A DNA stretch of 64,000 nucleotides from Cyanoderma ruficeps (Eukaryota > Chordata > Aves > Passeriformes > Timaliidae): positions 9,019,496 to 9,083,495 of the forward strand of contig VZDJ01000052.1 of assembly GCA_008694505.1 (NCBI GenBank), written 5' to 3'. Each line of letters starts with the position of its first letter. The stretch's first letter is position 1. The notes under the pieces are model-generated. The model was given only the letters and a program-made list of their open reading frames with translations, was not told the DNA's origin and searched no databases. Positions 37,001 through 49,001 of this stretch are shown here, one piece after another. The translations under genes and the position numbers were made by a program.

Positions 37001-40000
37001 TCGCTGGGGTCACGGTGCTACACCCACACATTCATCAGAAGGCTCCCTAAGGGGCCCATGGCCTGTGGGATGGCTCAGGAAGAGGAGGAAAAACGTTCTT
37101 CTCCACATGAGACATCAAAACACAGGCAGGCTTCCCTGGCCAACAAGATCACAGACTCACCTCCTTCCCCAGAGTCCGTTGAGGAGTGGAAGATAATAAA
37201 GATACTTAGTGGAAGATACCAAAACAAACCCTTTACTTCAATACTAGTGAAAAATAAAACTTTTCTGGAAACAGAATTCTATAAAGTTTTCCCTTGAAGA
37301 AATATTTGTATTTGTAGCAATATTTGTATTTGTAGCAATATTTGTACTTGTAAAATTCTGTATATATTGTAGAATTTTGTAACTGTAGAATTTTGTATTT
37401 GTAGAATTTTGTATATTCAGCATATTTGTAGAATTCTCCACAACTGGAAACTTTCCTCAAACCCTTTTTTTTTTTTTTCAGCTGCCAGGTTGCTGTTAAT
37501 GTGCAGGAAGGACAGCTCACACAGGGGGAGACCACAGCAACTGACACAAAATATGCAAGATCACCTTTTTCATGAATTCCTGAAAAGTTCTTATTTAACT
37601 GCAACAGAGAAATGTTACCTTATCCTTCACAATGCAGTTGAGCTCTTTTTGCAGCTCCAACACCGTTTCCTCAGAGGCTGACAGTTTCTCAGCCATCTCT
37701 GTGACCTTGTTCTGTAGCTGTGTGTTCTCCTGCAGATAAAATGGAGATTTCCCTGATGCAGTGGGTCCTGACGTGGCAGGATGGGTTTATCAGCCACAGG
37801 TCCTCAGCAGGGAGCTGTGAAACCACTGGGACACCAGCACAGCTCCCAGGAGCGCCTGGACATGGCCTGGTCTGATCTTTGGGCAGGGCTGGTCTTTGCA
37901 GTGACCAGGGGGGGATGCGGCTGAGGCCCAGATGTCATTCTGTGCTCAGTCATTGCTGGGGATGGAGGGAAGGAACTCTCCCTCAATTCCAGGGAGAAGG
38001 ACATGCCTTCCAGAGAAAATGTGGCTGCTCTGCAATGAGCATTTTGCATACAAATCACCCTGTCTTTTGTACACTTTTGTTGTTAATGTTGTTGCTGTCA
38101 CTGGTTGTTTCTCATCTCATTGCTGTTTCCAGTAAACTCTTCTTATCTCAACCCCTGGTCTTTGCCTTTTGTGCCTCCAATTCTCCTCTCCAGCCACTGG
38201 AAAGCAAGAGAGGGATGAGCAAGCAGCAGAGAGCTTTGGAGAGCCTTGGTGGGAGAACTAAACTGGGGAGCACCATCCCTAAACCACAACAGGACAGCAC
38301 ATTGCTGACACCACATGGGCTCATCCCTCCAAAGGACAGGAGTGGGTTTTGCACACTAAGAGCTAGACAGCCCCACAGGATCATCTCCTACCTCTGCTCC
38401 CCAAGACTGTGGTTTCCCTCACAGATAACAAAGGCAGCGAGTCCTGAGCTATCAGCATCTGTACTTCTACACTGAACAGAAGTGGGGTAATCCCAGGCAT
38501 GCAGACACCACCATCTGTGGCTTTGACACAGTCCCTGGCAGTTTTAGCTTTGGTCATTGTGTTTTCAGGTGTTACCAAGGGCCAAACCACTGCCCACAGA
38601 CAGCACAGCAGTTTAGTGATGCCATGGCAAGGTAACGAGCCCTGTATTTAATGCAACTGTATGGATGTGGCTGATGATTCCTCTGCATAAAATTCCTGCT
38701 CTTCACAACAAGACCAAAGTGAACCATCTATATTTGTCCCCACCTCTGCTTTGCCACCTCTGAAAGAGCAAAGATGTTTCATCCAAGGCAGTTTTACTTA
38801 CGTTCATCACACGGCTCAGTCTCCCTTGCAGGTTGGCCTCTTTGCCCTGGAGGAGCCGTGTATCAGCCTCCAGCTTTGCCTGGTGACTCACTGCTTGCTG
38901 CAAGAGCAGCTCTTTTGCCTCTATTTCTGCCTGAAAATTCCTGGGGGGAAAAAACCAACACGGTTGGGACAGACAGAGAATGTTTCTGGATGGCCACAAG
39001 GTGCAGCCACCCCCTCTGACCACGCACAGAGCAGGAGATGAGTCCTTGGCTGGAGGGATGCTCAGACCACAGGGGGTGGAGAGGGGTCTCCAAGGACTTT
39101 CCTGCCACTCACACATTGGCAAAACGAGTGGGAGTTCCAAAAGGGACACCAGGATGTGTAAGCACATTTTCTCCAGCCCACCAAAAGAACCCCTCCTACC
39201 TGAGCTTGCTCTGGGTGTGCTCAAGAGCCACGTACTGCTCATCCAGCTCCCTGGCCAGCTGCAGGCAGTGTCTCTCTGCCTTCTCCAAGCCCAGCCTGGC
39301 CTTGTCCCTCTCCCTGGCGATCTGCCTCACCTGGGTCCTGCAGACACGGCGAGCAGGGCATGAAGAGACCCCTCAGGCAGCCCACAGAAGGGCCCTCCCC
39401 ACAGGTGTTGCTTTTCACCTTCTTTTCTGCCAGAGTTGGGATTAAATGCTCAAGACAGAATTTCGTGTTCAGACTCAGATGTTGATTAATTCTTATCTAT
39501 GTCACAGTCTCACAAGCTGTGAGTTCTGGCTAATAAAGTAAAAAATGGCCCCCATCTCTCTCTCTACAAGGCCTTTTAAGAACAAACTGTCCAATAATGA
39601 AATGACACCTCAATTATTTTTACTTTTAACCCAATAACCAACCACCCGTGGCCTGCAATGTGGATTTTTCTACCCAATTACAAAACACCACCCAGAGCCA
39701 TGGAAAAGAAGGTGAAAAAGAAGGACTCAGCCTCTGCCCTAAAACCTCCATCTTGCTTTATATCTATTACTGTATCCTAAACCCTTAAACTCTAAGTTTT
39801 GCACCCTGTGATATCACACACTTCTATTCCAACTCCACACCCACAATGCCAGGGCTGTCACTCAATTTTGGGAGCCTTTTCCACGGCCTCAGGTCCAGTG
39901 CAGTGTTTGCTTGGAGGTCAGTGCCTGTGAGCACAGAAGGTCTGAGGTTCCCCAGGGGTCCAACCACAGGGAGCAGTGTCCTTACCAGAGGCACTGCAGT

Positions 40001-40125
40001 TTGTCTCTGTAGGAGGTGCCAGCTGCCTGCTGGAGGCCGCTCCTGGGGACCATGAGTGTGCTGTCCAAAGCTGCAGGCAGCTCTGCCAGGCTCCCCTGCT
40101 CCTCCAGGCTGCTGCTGCTCCTCCT
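31014..40125 (-). CDS. NINL: Ninein-like coiled-coil protein, short form lacking the EF-hand half
   Basis: NINL binds gamma-tubulin complexes and anchors microtubules at centrosomes. Exons in transcript order: 40125-39986, 39337-39200, 38940-38802, 37729-37619, 36935-36846, 34897-34801, 34265-34198, 33533-33282, 32292-32080, 31397-31281 and 31202-31014. All have GT-AG borders and fitting phases, giving about 517 residues without a stop. Family matches, from memory of human NINL: SGLQQAAGTSYRDKL, RQIARERDKARLGLEKAE, KLSASEETVLELQKEL, FLKQSERFAEIVQEYERQC, EEHEQLL with AEAVLAERVAQL, and the end ALKQLIGKITPASLSG. Human NINL is about 1380 residues; here the N-terminal EF hands and much of the middle are not found. 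An in-frame Met (LMVPRSGLQQ) in the first listed exon could start translation. The true 5' end is unresolved. Confidence 0.88.
36099..36190. repeat. Two-copy tandem duplication, period 48
   Basis: GCTCAGGGGAGCCACACACAGCACCTGGGG occurs twice, 48 bases apart, in a NINL intron. The copies are almost identical, so the duplication is recent. Confidence 0.85.
37290..37435. repeat. AT-rich irregular tandem repeat (TATTTGTAG motif)
   Basis: TTTGTAGCAATA and TTTGTAGAATTT-type units recur in a NINL intron; low complexity with no coding meaning. Confidence 0.7.
39431..39968 (-). mobile_element. Solo-LTR-like repeat, copy 1
   Basis: About 540 bases matching, in opposite orientation, the element at 54693-55245 over nearly its whole length (shared pieces include TGTGCTCACAGGCACTG, GTGTGTGATATCACAGGGTG and AAGCAAGATGGAGGTTTTAG on the minus strand). 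It carries AATAAA-like sequence in the copy-2 orientation. One end lies about 15 bases from the donor of the 39986-40125 NINL exon. I saw no convincing target-site duplication. Confidence 0.8.
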
Positions 40126-40380
40126 CTGCAGGAACAGCACAGACTGAGATCACTTCCTCCCTCTTCCAACAGTTCCAACAGGATTTCTGTTGTTACACCA
40201 CCTGGCCACCCTCCAGCCTTTCAGGGATGTGCCCCCCACCTCAGAGAAAAGCCCAGATCACATCCACCCCCACATCCCCCAGCCCAGGGGTGACCAAACC
40301 CACCCTGAACCTGGCTGCAAGCGCCTCTCCCACCCCAGGAGTCGCTCACTTCACCCACCACAGCAGATCCAGGCACGACC

Positions 40381-40480
40381 AGGGACCCTGAGGATCTCCC
40401 CTAAGTTCTTCCACGGCTCAGGTGGCAAAGACAAGTTGAGGCTTGGCAAATCCAGCGCCTTTGCTGGTGCTGGAGAAGTG
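40381..40480 (-). pseudogene. Candidate decayed NINL exon
   Basis: On the minus strand from 40480, one frame reads HFSSTSKGAGFAKPQLVFAT and then TGA. From memory, human NINL just before the SAVQQAALACY region has LFSSIDDGSGFAFPDQVLA followed by Met-Trp, so the stop stands where Trp is expected. A few codons on, a different frame resumes the similarity (KNLGEILR against QNGREILQ), which implies a small deletion. No good donor follows. It lies in the right order, about 250 bases upstream of the first intact NINL exon. The similarity is short, so this is a suggestion. Confidence 0.5.
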
Positions 40481-41646
40481 ATTTAGGCCCAGGTAGCTTG
40501 GCCAGAAGGAGAGGCTGCTTCCCTGAGCGTTCCCCTCTGATGCTGAGGAAAAAACCAGCAGGAATAAGTCAGTGGGGGCAAACTGGCAGAAGAAAACTGA
40601 TGGCTTTCAATACCAAAGGGAAACTTCAGAGACCAAATCAATACTGAAGAACATTTTAGAAACAGCCCCAGGCTGCCAGGAGGGAGATGTCCTGAGCTGC
40701 CCTCACGGCAGCTACAAGAGCAGGTTTGCAGGCACAACCTTTCAGTTTGGTCTCCCTGCTGACCCATCAACACCCCGTACCCACAGAAAGGCCAGCACTG
40801 GAAGTTATATCACCTACAGGGTCTTGTGGAAACTGTCACGTGGGGACTGCCAGGACTCTGTTTGACCAAAGAACCTGAAACTATTCTTTTTTTTTTTTTT
40901 CCCTCCAGATCCTGGATTGAGCTGTCCTGGCTGTCAGGGTGAGCAGAGATTCACTTCCACCTTAGCACATTAACGTGGTGTTACTTCAAAAGCAAACGCC
41001 TTGCCAGTCCTTGGAACTGAAAGCACTAAGGAGAAAATCATTTTACATCAAACAAAGGAAATGTGGATGAAGCTTGTTCATGCACTAAAAAGAGGACAAT
41101 CTGTGTCACATGTGAGGTGCAGAGACATCAGCACTTCTGAGGTCAATATTAGAATTGGGGTGATGTTTTTCCTCTGCTGGGACGTGCATCTCTCTCCCTG
41201 CCATAAAAAGACGAGGCTCAGCAGCCCCCTGTTGCTCTGTATGACAATCCCACACCGCCTGGGCAGGGATTGCTCCTACTCAGGCAGTTCCCAAGGAAGC
41301 CTTCCAGTCACCATGCAGTGGCTGCAGCACAGACCACATCTAAAAGCTGTCTTGCAAGGGAAGAACTCGCCAGGTCACTGCCCTCGGATGTCTGAATGAT
41401 GTCTATGGAATCACCCACTTGTGAAAAGAAGCATTTTGGCATGAGTTGTTCTTAGTAAACCCTGATCTTTAGCCTCCTTTTTTTTTTTTTTTGGCGGGGG
41501 GGGGCACGAGGAAATGGATAGAGAAACCTTTCTAAGTGTGTGACATCTGGACTCGTATCTGGATTCCCAACAGGATCGTTTTAGAACATCAAACACAAAG
41601 AGACTGTCCTGTGGAGGGGACTGGCAATGACTTAATGGTTCCTTAC

Positions 41647-41960
41647 CAAGGTTAGTGCGAATCGCCCCATGGAGCTGCAGATCAAGACCATCAACCAGGA
41701 CCTTTTTTACAAACCTCATCCCACGGAGCTGCTGAGTCTTGGCTGCTTTAGAGACACTGACATACCGTGGAAAACGAGGTTAGGCATCCGCAGGGACGCG
41801 GACACCGCAGCACCGGCCCGGGCCCGGCTGGGTTCGGTTCGGCTCGACTCGGCTCAGCTCGGCTCACCTGGGTTCGGCTCGGCTTCGTTCGGCCCCGCTC
41901 GGCCCCCGGACCCCGCGCATGCGCAGGCCGCGCCCACATCCCCGTGCAGCCCCTGGATGC
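41647..41960 (-). promoter_or_regulatory. CpG-rich candidate promoter/first exon of NINL
   Basis: Bases 41790-41960 are rich in CpG with repeated GGCTCGGCTCG-type units and hold a palindromic NRF1-like site GCGCATGCGC (around 41915). On the minus strand a strong donor (CTTG|GTAAGG) occurs at 41647/41646, so a first, probably non-coding exon of NINL could lie here. Its reading frame does not join in phase to the first recognised NINL exon. Confidence 0.45.
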
Positions 41961-42024
41961 ATTTCCTGAGGTGAATTGGGAAGAGCAGCGGCAGGAGGCG
42001 GAGGGAGGTGACTTTGCCTCTTTG

Positions 42025-42420
42025 CGGTGTGCCGTTCTGAGCTCCTCAGGGCAAGAGAGGCTCCTGGAGAGGGGCCAGCGGAGGGCGACAGAGATGATGA
42101 TGATGATGATGGGACTGGCGCACCTCTCATGAGGAAAGGTTGAGGGGGCTGGGCCTGTTTGGTCTGGAGAAGACTGATCGGGGATACTGATCAGCCATAT
42201 GTACACACATACAAATGTCTCAAAGGGATGTGCCAAGAGAATGGTGCCAGGCTCTTTCCAATGACAACACGAGGAGGAGTGGCCGTAAACTAAACCACAG
42301 AGTTCCACCTCAGCATGGGGAACAACTTCTTTGCACTGAGCGTGGCAAGGGCAACGGAACGGGCCGCCCAGGGAGAAGGGAGGTCACGGATTCTCCCTCT
42401 CTGGAGACATTCCAGACCCA
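42025..42420 (+). mobile_element. CR1 LINE 3'-end fragment
   Basis: Matches the CR1 tail pattern in order: GAGGAAAGGTTGAGGGGGCT, GGGCCTGTTTGGTCTGGAGAAG, GGATGTGCCAAGAGAATGGTGCCAGGCTCTTT (in part), GCCGTAAACTAAA, AACTTCTTTGCACTGAG and CTGGAGACATTCCAGACCCA. It is 5'-truncated as usual and also lacks the extreme 3' tail. It lies between the two CpG-rich blocks of NINL and EIF4A3. Confidence 0.88.
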
Positions 42421-42616
42421 GCCGGGCCGGGCGCTGTCCTGAGGGCGCTGCCGAGCCGCGGCCATCCCGTGGTGCCGTGCGCGCGCGCCCCCGTGCCCTC
42501 ACGCACGCGCCCCGGCCCCGCGCAGGCGCGCGCCGCTCCCGCCCCGCCTCCCGCGCAGGCGCAGTGGCGGCGCAGGGCGCGCGCGGCGGGCGTTGTGCGG
42601 CGGCGGCGGCGCGGCC
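42421..42616 (+). promoter_or_regulatory. EIF4A3: EIF4A3 CpG-island promoter
   Basis: Very GC- and CpG-rich (runs of GCGCGCGCGC and several CGCAGGCGC units resembling NRF1 half-sites), no TATA box, ending in GGCGGCGGCGCGGCC before the ATG. Typical housekeeping promoter architecture. Confidence 0.7.
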
Positions 42617-45600
42617 ATGGCGGGGTCCGCGGGGTCCGCGGGCGGCTCGGCGCGGAAGCGCCTCATGAAGGAGGAGGACATGACCAAGGTGGAGTTCGAG
42701 ACGAGCGAGGAGGTGGACGTGACGCCCACCTTCGACACCATGGGCCTGCGGGAGGACCTGCTGCGCGGCATCTACGCCTACGGTGGGCGGCGGGGACGGC
42801 GGGGGAAGGGACGCGGGGCGAGGGGCGCGGGGCCGGGGGGACGCGCTGAGGGCGAGGAGCGGCCCCTGGGCCGGGGCAGGGCCCGGATGTGGGGCCTGCC
42901 GCGCCTGCGCCGTGCGGCCGCCGCCGGGGCCCGGCCTGACCGTGTCCCGTGGTCCCGCAGGGTTCGAGAAGCCGTCGGCCATCCAGCAGCGAGCCATCAA
43001 GCAGATCATCAAGGGCAGGGACGTGATCGCCCAGTGAGTGCGGCCGGGGCGGGGTGGGGGATGTCACACTCCCTGCCTTGAGGCTGGAAGCGGGATCGGC
43101 CACCCGTGGGGCAGGGCTGGCGCCTGGCAGGGTGTGGGCGATGACCTGGAATTGGTGGGACACTGGGACAGGTTGGCCAGAGCAGCTGTGGATGTCCCAT
43201 CCCTGAAAGTGCTCAAGGCCAGGCTGGATGATGCTCTGGGCAGCCTGGTCTAGTGGAAGGTGTCCCTTCTCATGGCAAAGGGGATGTTGTTTAATTCTCT
43301 TCCAGTCCAAACTATTCTGTGGCTTTATGATGTGACGAGCAAAACAGTGAAATTGCCTAACTTGTGATCCTAACAGTGGTTAATGCCAAAGTTTATTAGG
43401 TTTAGTCACTGTAAAAAGTATGTCTTAGAGACAAAAAATTACATATGTCCCACTGAAAAAAATCCTTTCTTGGTCACTAGTGCAGATTACTAGCCTTGCA
43501 AATTGCATTGGCTTATCTGTCATTTACTTGGAAAAAAGTATCTGTGTGGCAGATGGCAGAAGGTTAAAGGGCTGGTCTGATAAGGAGTGAACGTGCCAGA
43601 TCTGGGGACCCTGGGGTGTTCTGTCCCTGCAGATCAGGCTGTGATCATGACAAGCCTTTGGTGGCCCTGCTGAGTCCTGTGCAGAGGGGGGTGGGAGAGG
43701 GCAGAGGGGTGGGATGTGCTGAAGTTGCCTGTGCTATTTGTCCAGCCATGCAGAGTGTTCAGCCACCTCTGTTTCTCAGGTCACAGTCGGGAACAGGGAA
43801 GACAGCAACATTCTCAATATCTGTTCTACAATGCCTGGACATACAGGTAATCTCACAGCAGCACCTGCTAAAAGTGATTTTTGCTAAAGCACTGGCCTTC
43901 ATCATAAAATGGTGTTCTTTGAGTGAATAAATGAAGCTTTACATTGAAGTCTTTTAATTATGGGCAGTGAACCTGAGACAGAATTCTGACTGAGGACTTC
44001 ACCAGACTCTGTAGCAATTTAACTGTTAAAGCCAGTCTGGCAGAGTGAGTTCAGATGATGTCTTGTGATCATGAAGTTCTCTTTGACAGCTGACCTCTGT
44101 CACCTGTTAGGGTGAAGTTAATCTCTGAGCAAGCAGAATTGTCTTCAGACAGTCCTTACAGCATCCTCAGCCTGTCTGAACAACTGGCACACATTGCACA
44201 ATCAGACTTGGATTTTTGACTGACGGCTGTTTGCTTTTGTTCTGCTCGTCGTGTCCATCCCATAGTTCTGGGATATAACTTGGATGTGTAGCTGCAATTG
44301 AAGGAAAGGGTGTTTTCAGTGGGCTGGGATTGTTACTCATCTGTCACTGCCTGGGGACATAAAGGTTACATGTTCTAAGGGGAAAGGGCAGCTTTTGCTT
44401 TATTTCTGTGAGGTGCTCATGATCCTTTTAGAGGCGACACTTCCAAACTTTGTCCTGCAGTCCTTGAGCAGTGCCAGGTGTTTGTGTGACCCAAACACAC
44501 AGAACCGAAGGGCTGGAAATTCGCTCTATTCTGCAAGAAGTGTACCCACTTGTTTGGTTTTTTTCCCTTCAGCACAAGATTCAGTGGTAAATCTCTCAGC
44601 TGTGACCTTTCACAGGCACAGATCAGTGAGATGTTGCATGCCTGGCTGTCGGGCTGTGATTCACTCCCGTGGGGTTCCCTGTTTCACCAGGTCCGTGAGA
44701 CCCAAGCCTTGATCCTGGCGCCGACTCGGGAGCTGGCTGTGCAGATTCAGAAGGTAGGAGCCTTTCCCTCCCCAGGGCCTGGTGTTCCTCTGGCACAGCT
44801 CAGAGCACAGCTTTTTCCACTTTTTCTTTCTGTTCCTGAGAGAAATAACAAAGGATCATCTGATCCAGGGCCCTTTGCTCCTCGGCATTGTGTTCATTAC
44901 TTTGGCACTCTGAGGTTTTGCACAGCCCTGACTGAATTTTTAAGGCCAGCACCTCTAAAGCAGTTGTGATCCCTGGGGAACTGAGTTCCCAGTGTTTTAA
45001 GGCCTGCTGTTGGGGAAGTTTGGGTAACAGACATTAAAATTCCCTCTAACTCCTTGTGCTGCCGTCTCTGGAAATCCCCCAGGCGTGCATCTCGTCAGGA
45101 GTGCAGCCTGAGGAGAGCCCCTGGGGTCACCGACAAGTTTCTCTGTGCCCACACAGGGGCTCCTGGCGCTGGGGGACTACATGAACGTGCAGTGCCACGC
45201 CTGCATCGGCGGCACCAACGTGGGCGAGGACATCCGCAAACTGGATTACGGGCAGCACGTGGTGGCCGGCACCCCGGGCAGGGTGTTTGGTGAGGAAATT
45301 TACTGTAACACCGTTAATGTAACAGCAGGGTGACACTGCAACTAGGTAACCACTTACTGCTGTTGGCCTGGAAAGGCTGCAGGGAAACTGGTGCTGGTGG
45401 TGTTTTCATTTTCTCTGTGTTTTGCTTTTCACTGTTGAGGTGACTCTGTATGTGGTGGCTTTGGAGAAAGGAGAAGAAGGTGTTACAGTCCCTGAATCTT
45501 GAAGCCAGGCCCACATGAATGCCAGAATTTGGCCCACATTTTCTGTGTCCTGGCAGTTGCTGCATCTTTGTTAGATCAGGTGCACTTGCAGCTGGTACCT

Positions 45601-48600
45601 CCCAGTTTCACTGCACAAAGAGTTTAACATTTACTGTTTAACATTTACTGTGGCAGTCACCACAGGGGTAGTGTTGGCCTTCAGGCTCACAGCTTGTAGG
45701 TCTGACAAGCTTTTGTCACTGGGAGAACATGAGCTGGTCCCAACAAGTGAAAAAACACAAACAAAACCCCCAAAAATTAGCAGCTGCTGGACTGGACTGG
45801 TTCTCAAACAGGATTTGTGGATTCTGTTGACAAAGAGTTCCCCTGGCATTTTGTATTTCTCCCATCTGTCCCTCCTCCCCCAGCATGCCCTGGCAGGGGT
45901 GGGAGCAGTCTGGGCTCAGCTGTTTCCAGAGCATTCCCATCTCACAGAGTGGAATTTTGCAGACATGATTCGTCGCAGAAGTCTGAGAACTCGTGCCATC
46001 AAAATGCTGGTTTTGGACGAAGCAGACGAAATGCTCAATAAAGGTAAAACCTTTGTCTCCCTCTCACTGGCTTTCTCCTTGCTTCTTTGAGGTTTTTAGG
46101 GTGTCCCAGCTAGCAGGCCCACTTCCTGAAAGTTGGTTTTTAAGAAGTTAGACTATTACAGTTAGTTATAGGCTGTAATAGGTTAAGCTACACAAAATGC
46201 CTTGTCTGATGTTACTGATTCACACAACAACGTTCATCCCATACCACAGACCCAGAGCAGAATTCCAGCTCAGACTGTGAGAGAGGAGGATGTTTGGGAG
46301 AAGGATGTGCTAACTGTGCTGTGTGGCTTGATTTGCACTGCAGGCTTCAAGGAGCAGATTTATGATGTGTACAGGTACCTGCCTCCAGCCACACAGGTGG
46401 TGCTGATCAGTGCCACTCTGCCACATGAAATCCTGGAAATGACCAACAAATTCATGACAGACCCCATCCGCATCCTGGTGAAACGGTGAGTGGGTTTCCC
46501 TGGAGAGAACAGGACTCTGAGATGCTCCAGCCCTGGGCAGCTCACAGTGTTAACTGATTTAAATGTACAGAGAGTCTCTCATGTTCCTTCTCACCATCCC
46601 TGAGTGTCTGCAGATGTGCTCATGTCCTGTTTTCCAGCAGGGGCTGACTTATCTCCCTGACTTTATCCTTGTCCAGTTCTCTGTGCTGCTGCTCAGCCTG
46701 GCTGTCCCCTCATTCTCCCCATGGAAATCTGTCCTTCACACTTATCCAATTCCTGGGCTCCCCAGAGGAGTTTTTAGGCTTCTTGTTACAATTTCCTATG
46801 ACACAGCAGGCAAAAAAGCGCTTTAGCTGACTGATCCTCAGTGGTGTTGGAGTTTACCCCTGGTGGTGTCACAGGTCCTTGTGCACCGGGACTGGGGAGG
46901 AGTCTCCCTCTTGCCTGAGCCCTTACACTGCCCCATTTGAGCTTCTTGAGACTTTCTTCAGGCTCTCTTGTCAGGAAGCTGGAATGTTAAAATGAGAACA
47001 GAAATATTCCCCTTTGGAGCTGTGTGGCTGGAGCAGAGCAGTTCCTGTCCCTGCTGAACGTGACATGTTCAGGGCCCTTCTTAAAGCTGACTTTTCCCAG
47101 GACATTCTAGAACAAGCTGGACTCCATCTGGAGCCAGCAACCCACAGCACAGGGGCAGAGGGGTGGGCTCTGGGGAGGCACCCCAGCCCTTCTAACTGCT
47201 CCTCACCTGCCTGTGGTGTTCTCCCTACAGTGATGAGTTGACCCTGGAGGGGATCAAGCAGTTTTTCGTGGCTGTGGAGAGGGAAGAGTGGAAGTTTGAC
47301 ACCTTGTGTGATCTCTACGACACGCTGACCATCACCCAGGCTGTCATCTTCTGTAACACCAAGAGAAAGGTACAGGGGCCAGCAGGGGGGCGTGGTGCTT
47401 CCCGAGGGTGACTCCAACAGTGCTGGGTTAGTTCAGAGGTCTGGCTGCTCCCCCATTTGGAAATAGTTCAGTAGGACCATGGGTTAAACCTTTGGGATGT
47501 GCCCAACTTAACCTGACACAGCTGACAGAAATTGCCTTTTCAGAGAAGTAGTTAAGAATGTGCTCAGTCTAATTGCTTATAATTTCTGGAGCAAAACCAC
47601 ACTTCCTGAATCAATGGTCTAAATCCATCTCCTTTCAGGGCTGGTGGAGCCCTGTATCCTACAGCTGATGCTTTGTAAGGATTATTTCCTTCCCTTTGTC
47701 TCAGTGCTTGTGGAAGTCTCTCAGTCCATAGCAGCCCATCTCAGCACACGTCCTGGAGCACAGCTGCTGTGTCTGGCTGTCTGAGCCAAGAGCTCACCAA
47801 GCTCTGTTCACAGGTGGACTGGCTCACAGAGAAGATGAGGGAAGCCAACTTCACAGTGTCATCCATGCATGGGGACATGCCCCAGAAGGAGAGAGAGTCC
47901 ATCATGAAAGAGTTCAGATCTGGCGCCAGGTGAGTGCCCCAAATGCTTCCATCAGTGCTGCCTCAGGGCGGGGAAACCTGGAGTACCTCCCTCTCAAGGC
48001 TTTGTTCAGCCCAGGTTAAGGAGAACTCTGATTTCCGTCTATCTCCTGTGGTGTTGAAGGGCTGGGAAATTGCCACATTCCAAGGAGGGATGCTCCTACC
48101 TCTGGGTGTAGAATTAGTGTGTTCTGTTTTGCTGAAGACGTTGGGAGTTGCTGCATTTAAAATACATCAGGGAAAAAATGTTTGTGCTCCATCCTGGGTA
48201 TTTTGAACACTTGGGAGCATTATTCCTTCTGAAAGATCCAAGCTGCTTCGGTCCTGTCTTGGCTGAAGTTTGGTGACAGTGCAGGAGACAGTTCCCCCAC
48301 AGCAGAAGTGTGGGTGGTGCTGGTGTGCTGTGGGGGCAGGAATGGCAGGGGAGCCGTGCTGGAGCCTGGGCATTCCCGGGGAAGCCCTGACCGTGCCCTT
48401 GTCTTCGCAGCCGAGTTCTCATTTCCACGGACGTTTGGGCCCGGGGCCTGGACGTGCCTCAGGTGTCGCTGATCATCAACTACGACCTGCCCAACAACAG
48501 AGAGCTCTACATCCACAGGTAGGCTGGGGCTTCCCCTGGGGCTGGGGCAGCTCCTCCTTCCCACAGCAGCTCCATCCCCTGTTCCCTCTCCCGGGCAGGA

Positions 48601-48838
48601 TCGGCCGCTCGGGCAGGTACGGCCGCAAAGGCGTCGCCATCAACTTCGTGAAGAACGACGACATCCGCATCCTGCGGGACATCGAGCAGTACTACTCCAC
48701 CCAGATCGACGAGATGCCCATGAACGGTGAGTGCTGCTCCCCCTCCTGGGAGAGCCGGGCAGGGCTGGGCCGCCCCACACCCACCTCACCCCTCTCACTC
48801 TTTCCATTTCTCCCCTTGCAGTCGCTGATCTCATCTGA
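42617..48838 (+). CDS. EIF4A3: Eukaryotic initiation factor 4A-III, DEAD-box RNA helicase, complete
   Basis: Core ATP-dependent RNA clamp of the exon-junction complex (with MAGOH, RBM8A and CASC3), acting in nuclear mRNA marking, export and nonsense-mediated decay. Twelve exons: 42617-42782, 42961-43033, 43780-43846, 44691-44753, 45157-45289, 45963-46043, 46344-46485, 47231-47369, 47814-47929, 48411-48518, 48599-48726 and 48822-48838. They join in phase to 410 residues (human 411). Visible motifs: Q motif [13 protein letters not shown], Walker [23 protein letters not shown] ([12 protein letters not shown]), SAT, RGLD and [13 protein letters not shown]; the C-terminus is DEMPMNVADLI. Only the first dozen residues ([14 protein letters not shown]) differ clearly from the mammalian protein. 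It is head to head with NINL. Confidence 0.98.
43150..43335 (+). mobile_element. CR1 LINE 3'-terminal fragment in EIF4A3 intron 2
   Basis: CR1 tail pattern: GACACTGGGACAGGTTGGCC, GTGGATGTCCCATCCCTG, GTGCTCAAGGCCAGGCTGGA, CTCTGGGCAGCCTGGTCTAG, GAAGGTGTCCCTTCTCATGG, ending near TCCAAACTATTCTGTGGCTT, the remnant of the short terminal repeat characteristic of CR1. Confidence 0.93.
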
Positions 48839-48995
48839 GGCTCCGTGGTTAGCAGGAAGTGGTATCTTTTGGTACCCTCCACAGTTCTGGTTTGGACCCA
48901 CATTCTTTTATCATATTTTTGGTCATATGTTCTTGAGTTGAGCTGCACTCGGGAACTTGTGTAAATATTGTCTCTACTCCTACCCATGTTTTTTC

Positions 48996-49001
48996 AATAA
49001 A
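48996..49001 (+). terminator. EIF4A3: EIF4A3 poly(A) signal
   Basis: AATAAA in TTTCAATAAAAAAGGAAG, 158 bases after the stop; the short 3'UTR is usual for this gene. Confidence 0.8.

Noticed and set aside
41411..41719. Minus-strand ORF with the start MRFVKKVLVDGLDLQLHGAI
   Set aside because: The stretch ends at a good splice donor but joins the next NINL exon out of phase and matches no family I know; at most it is a first exon.
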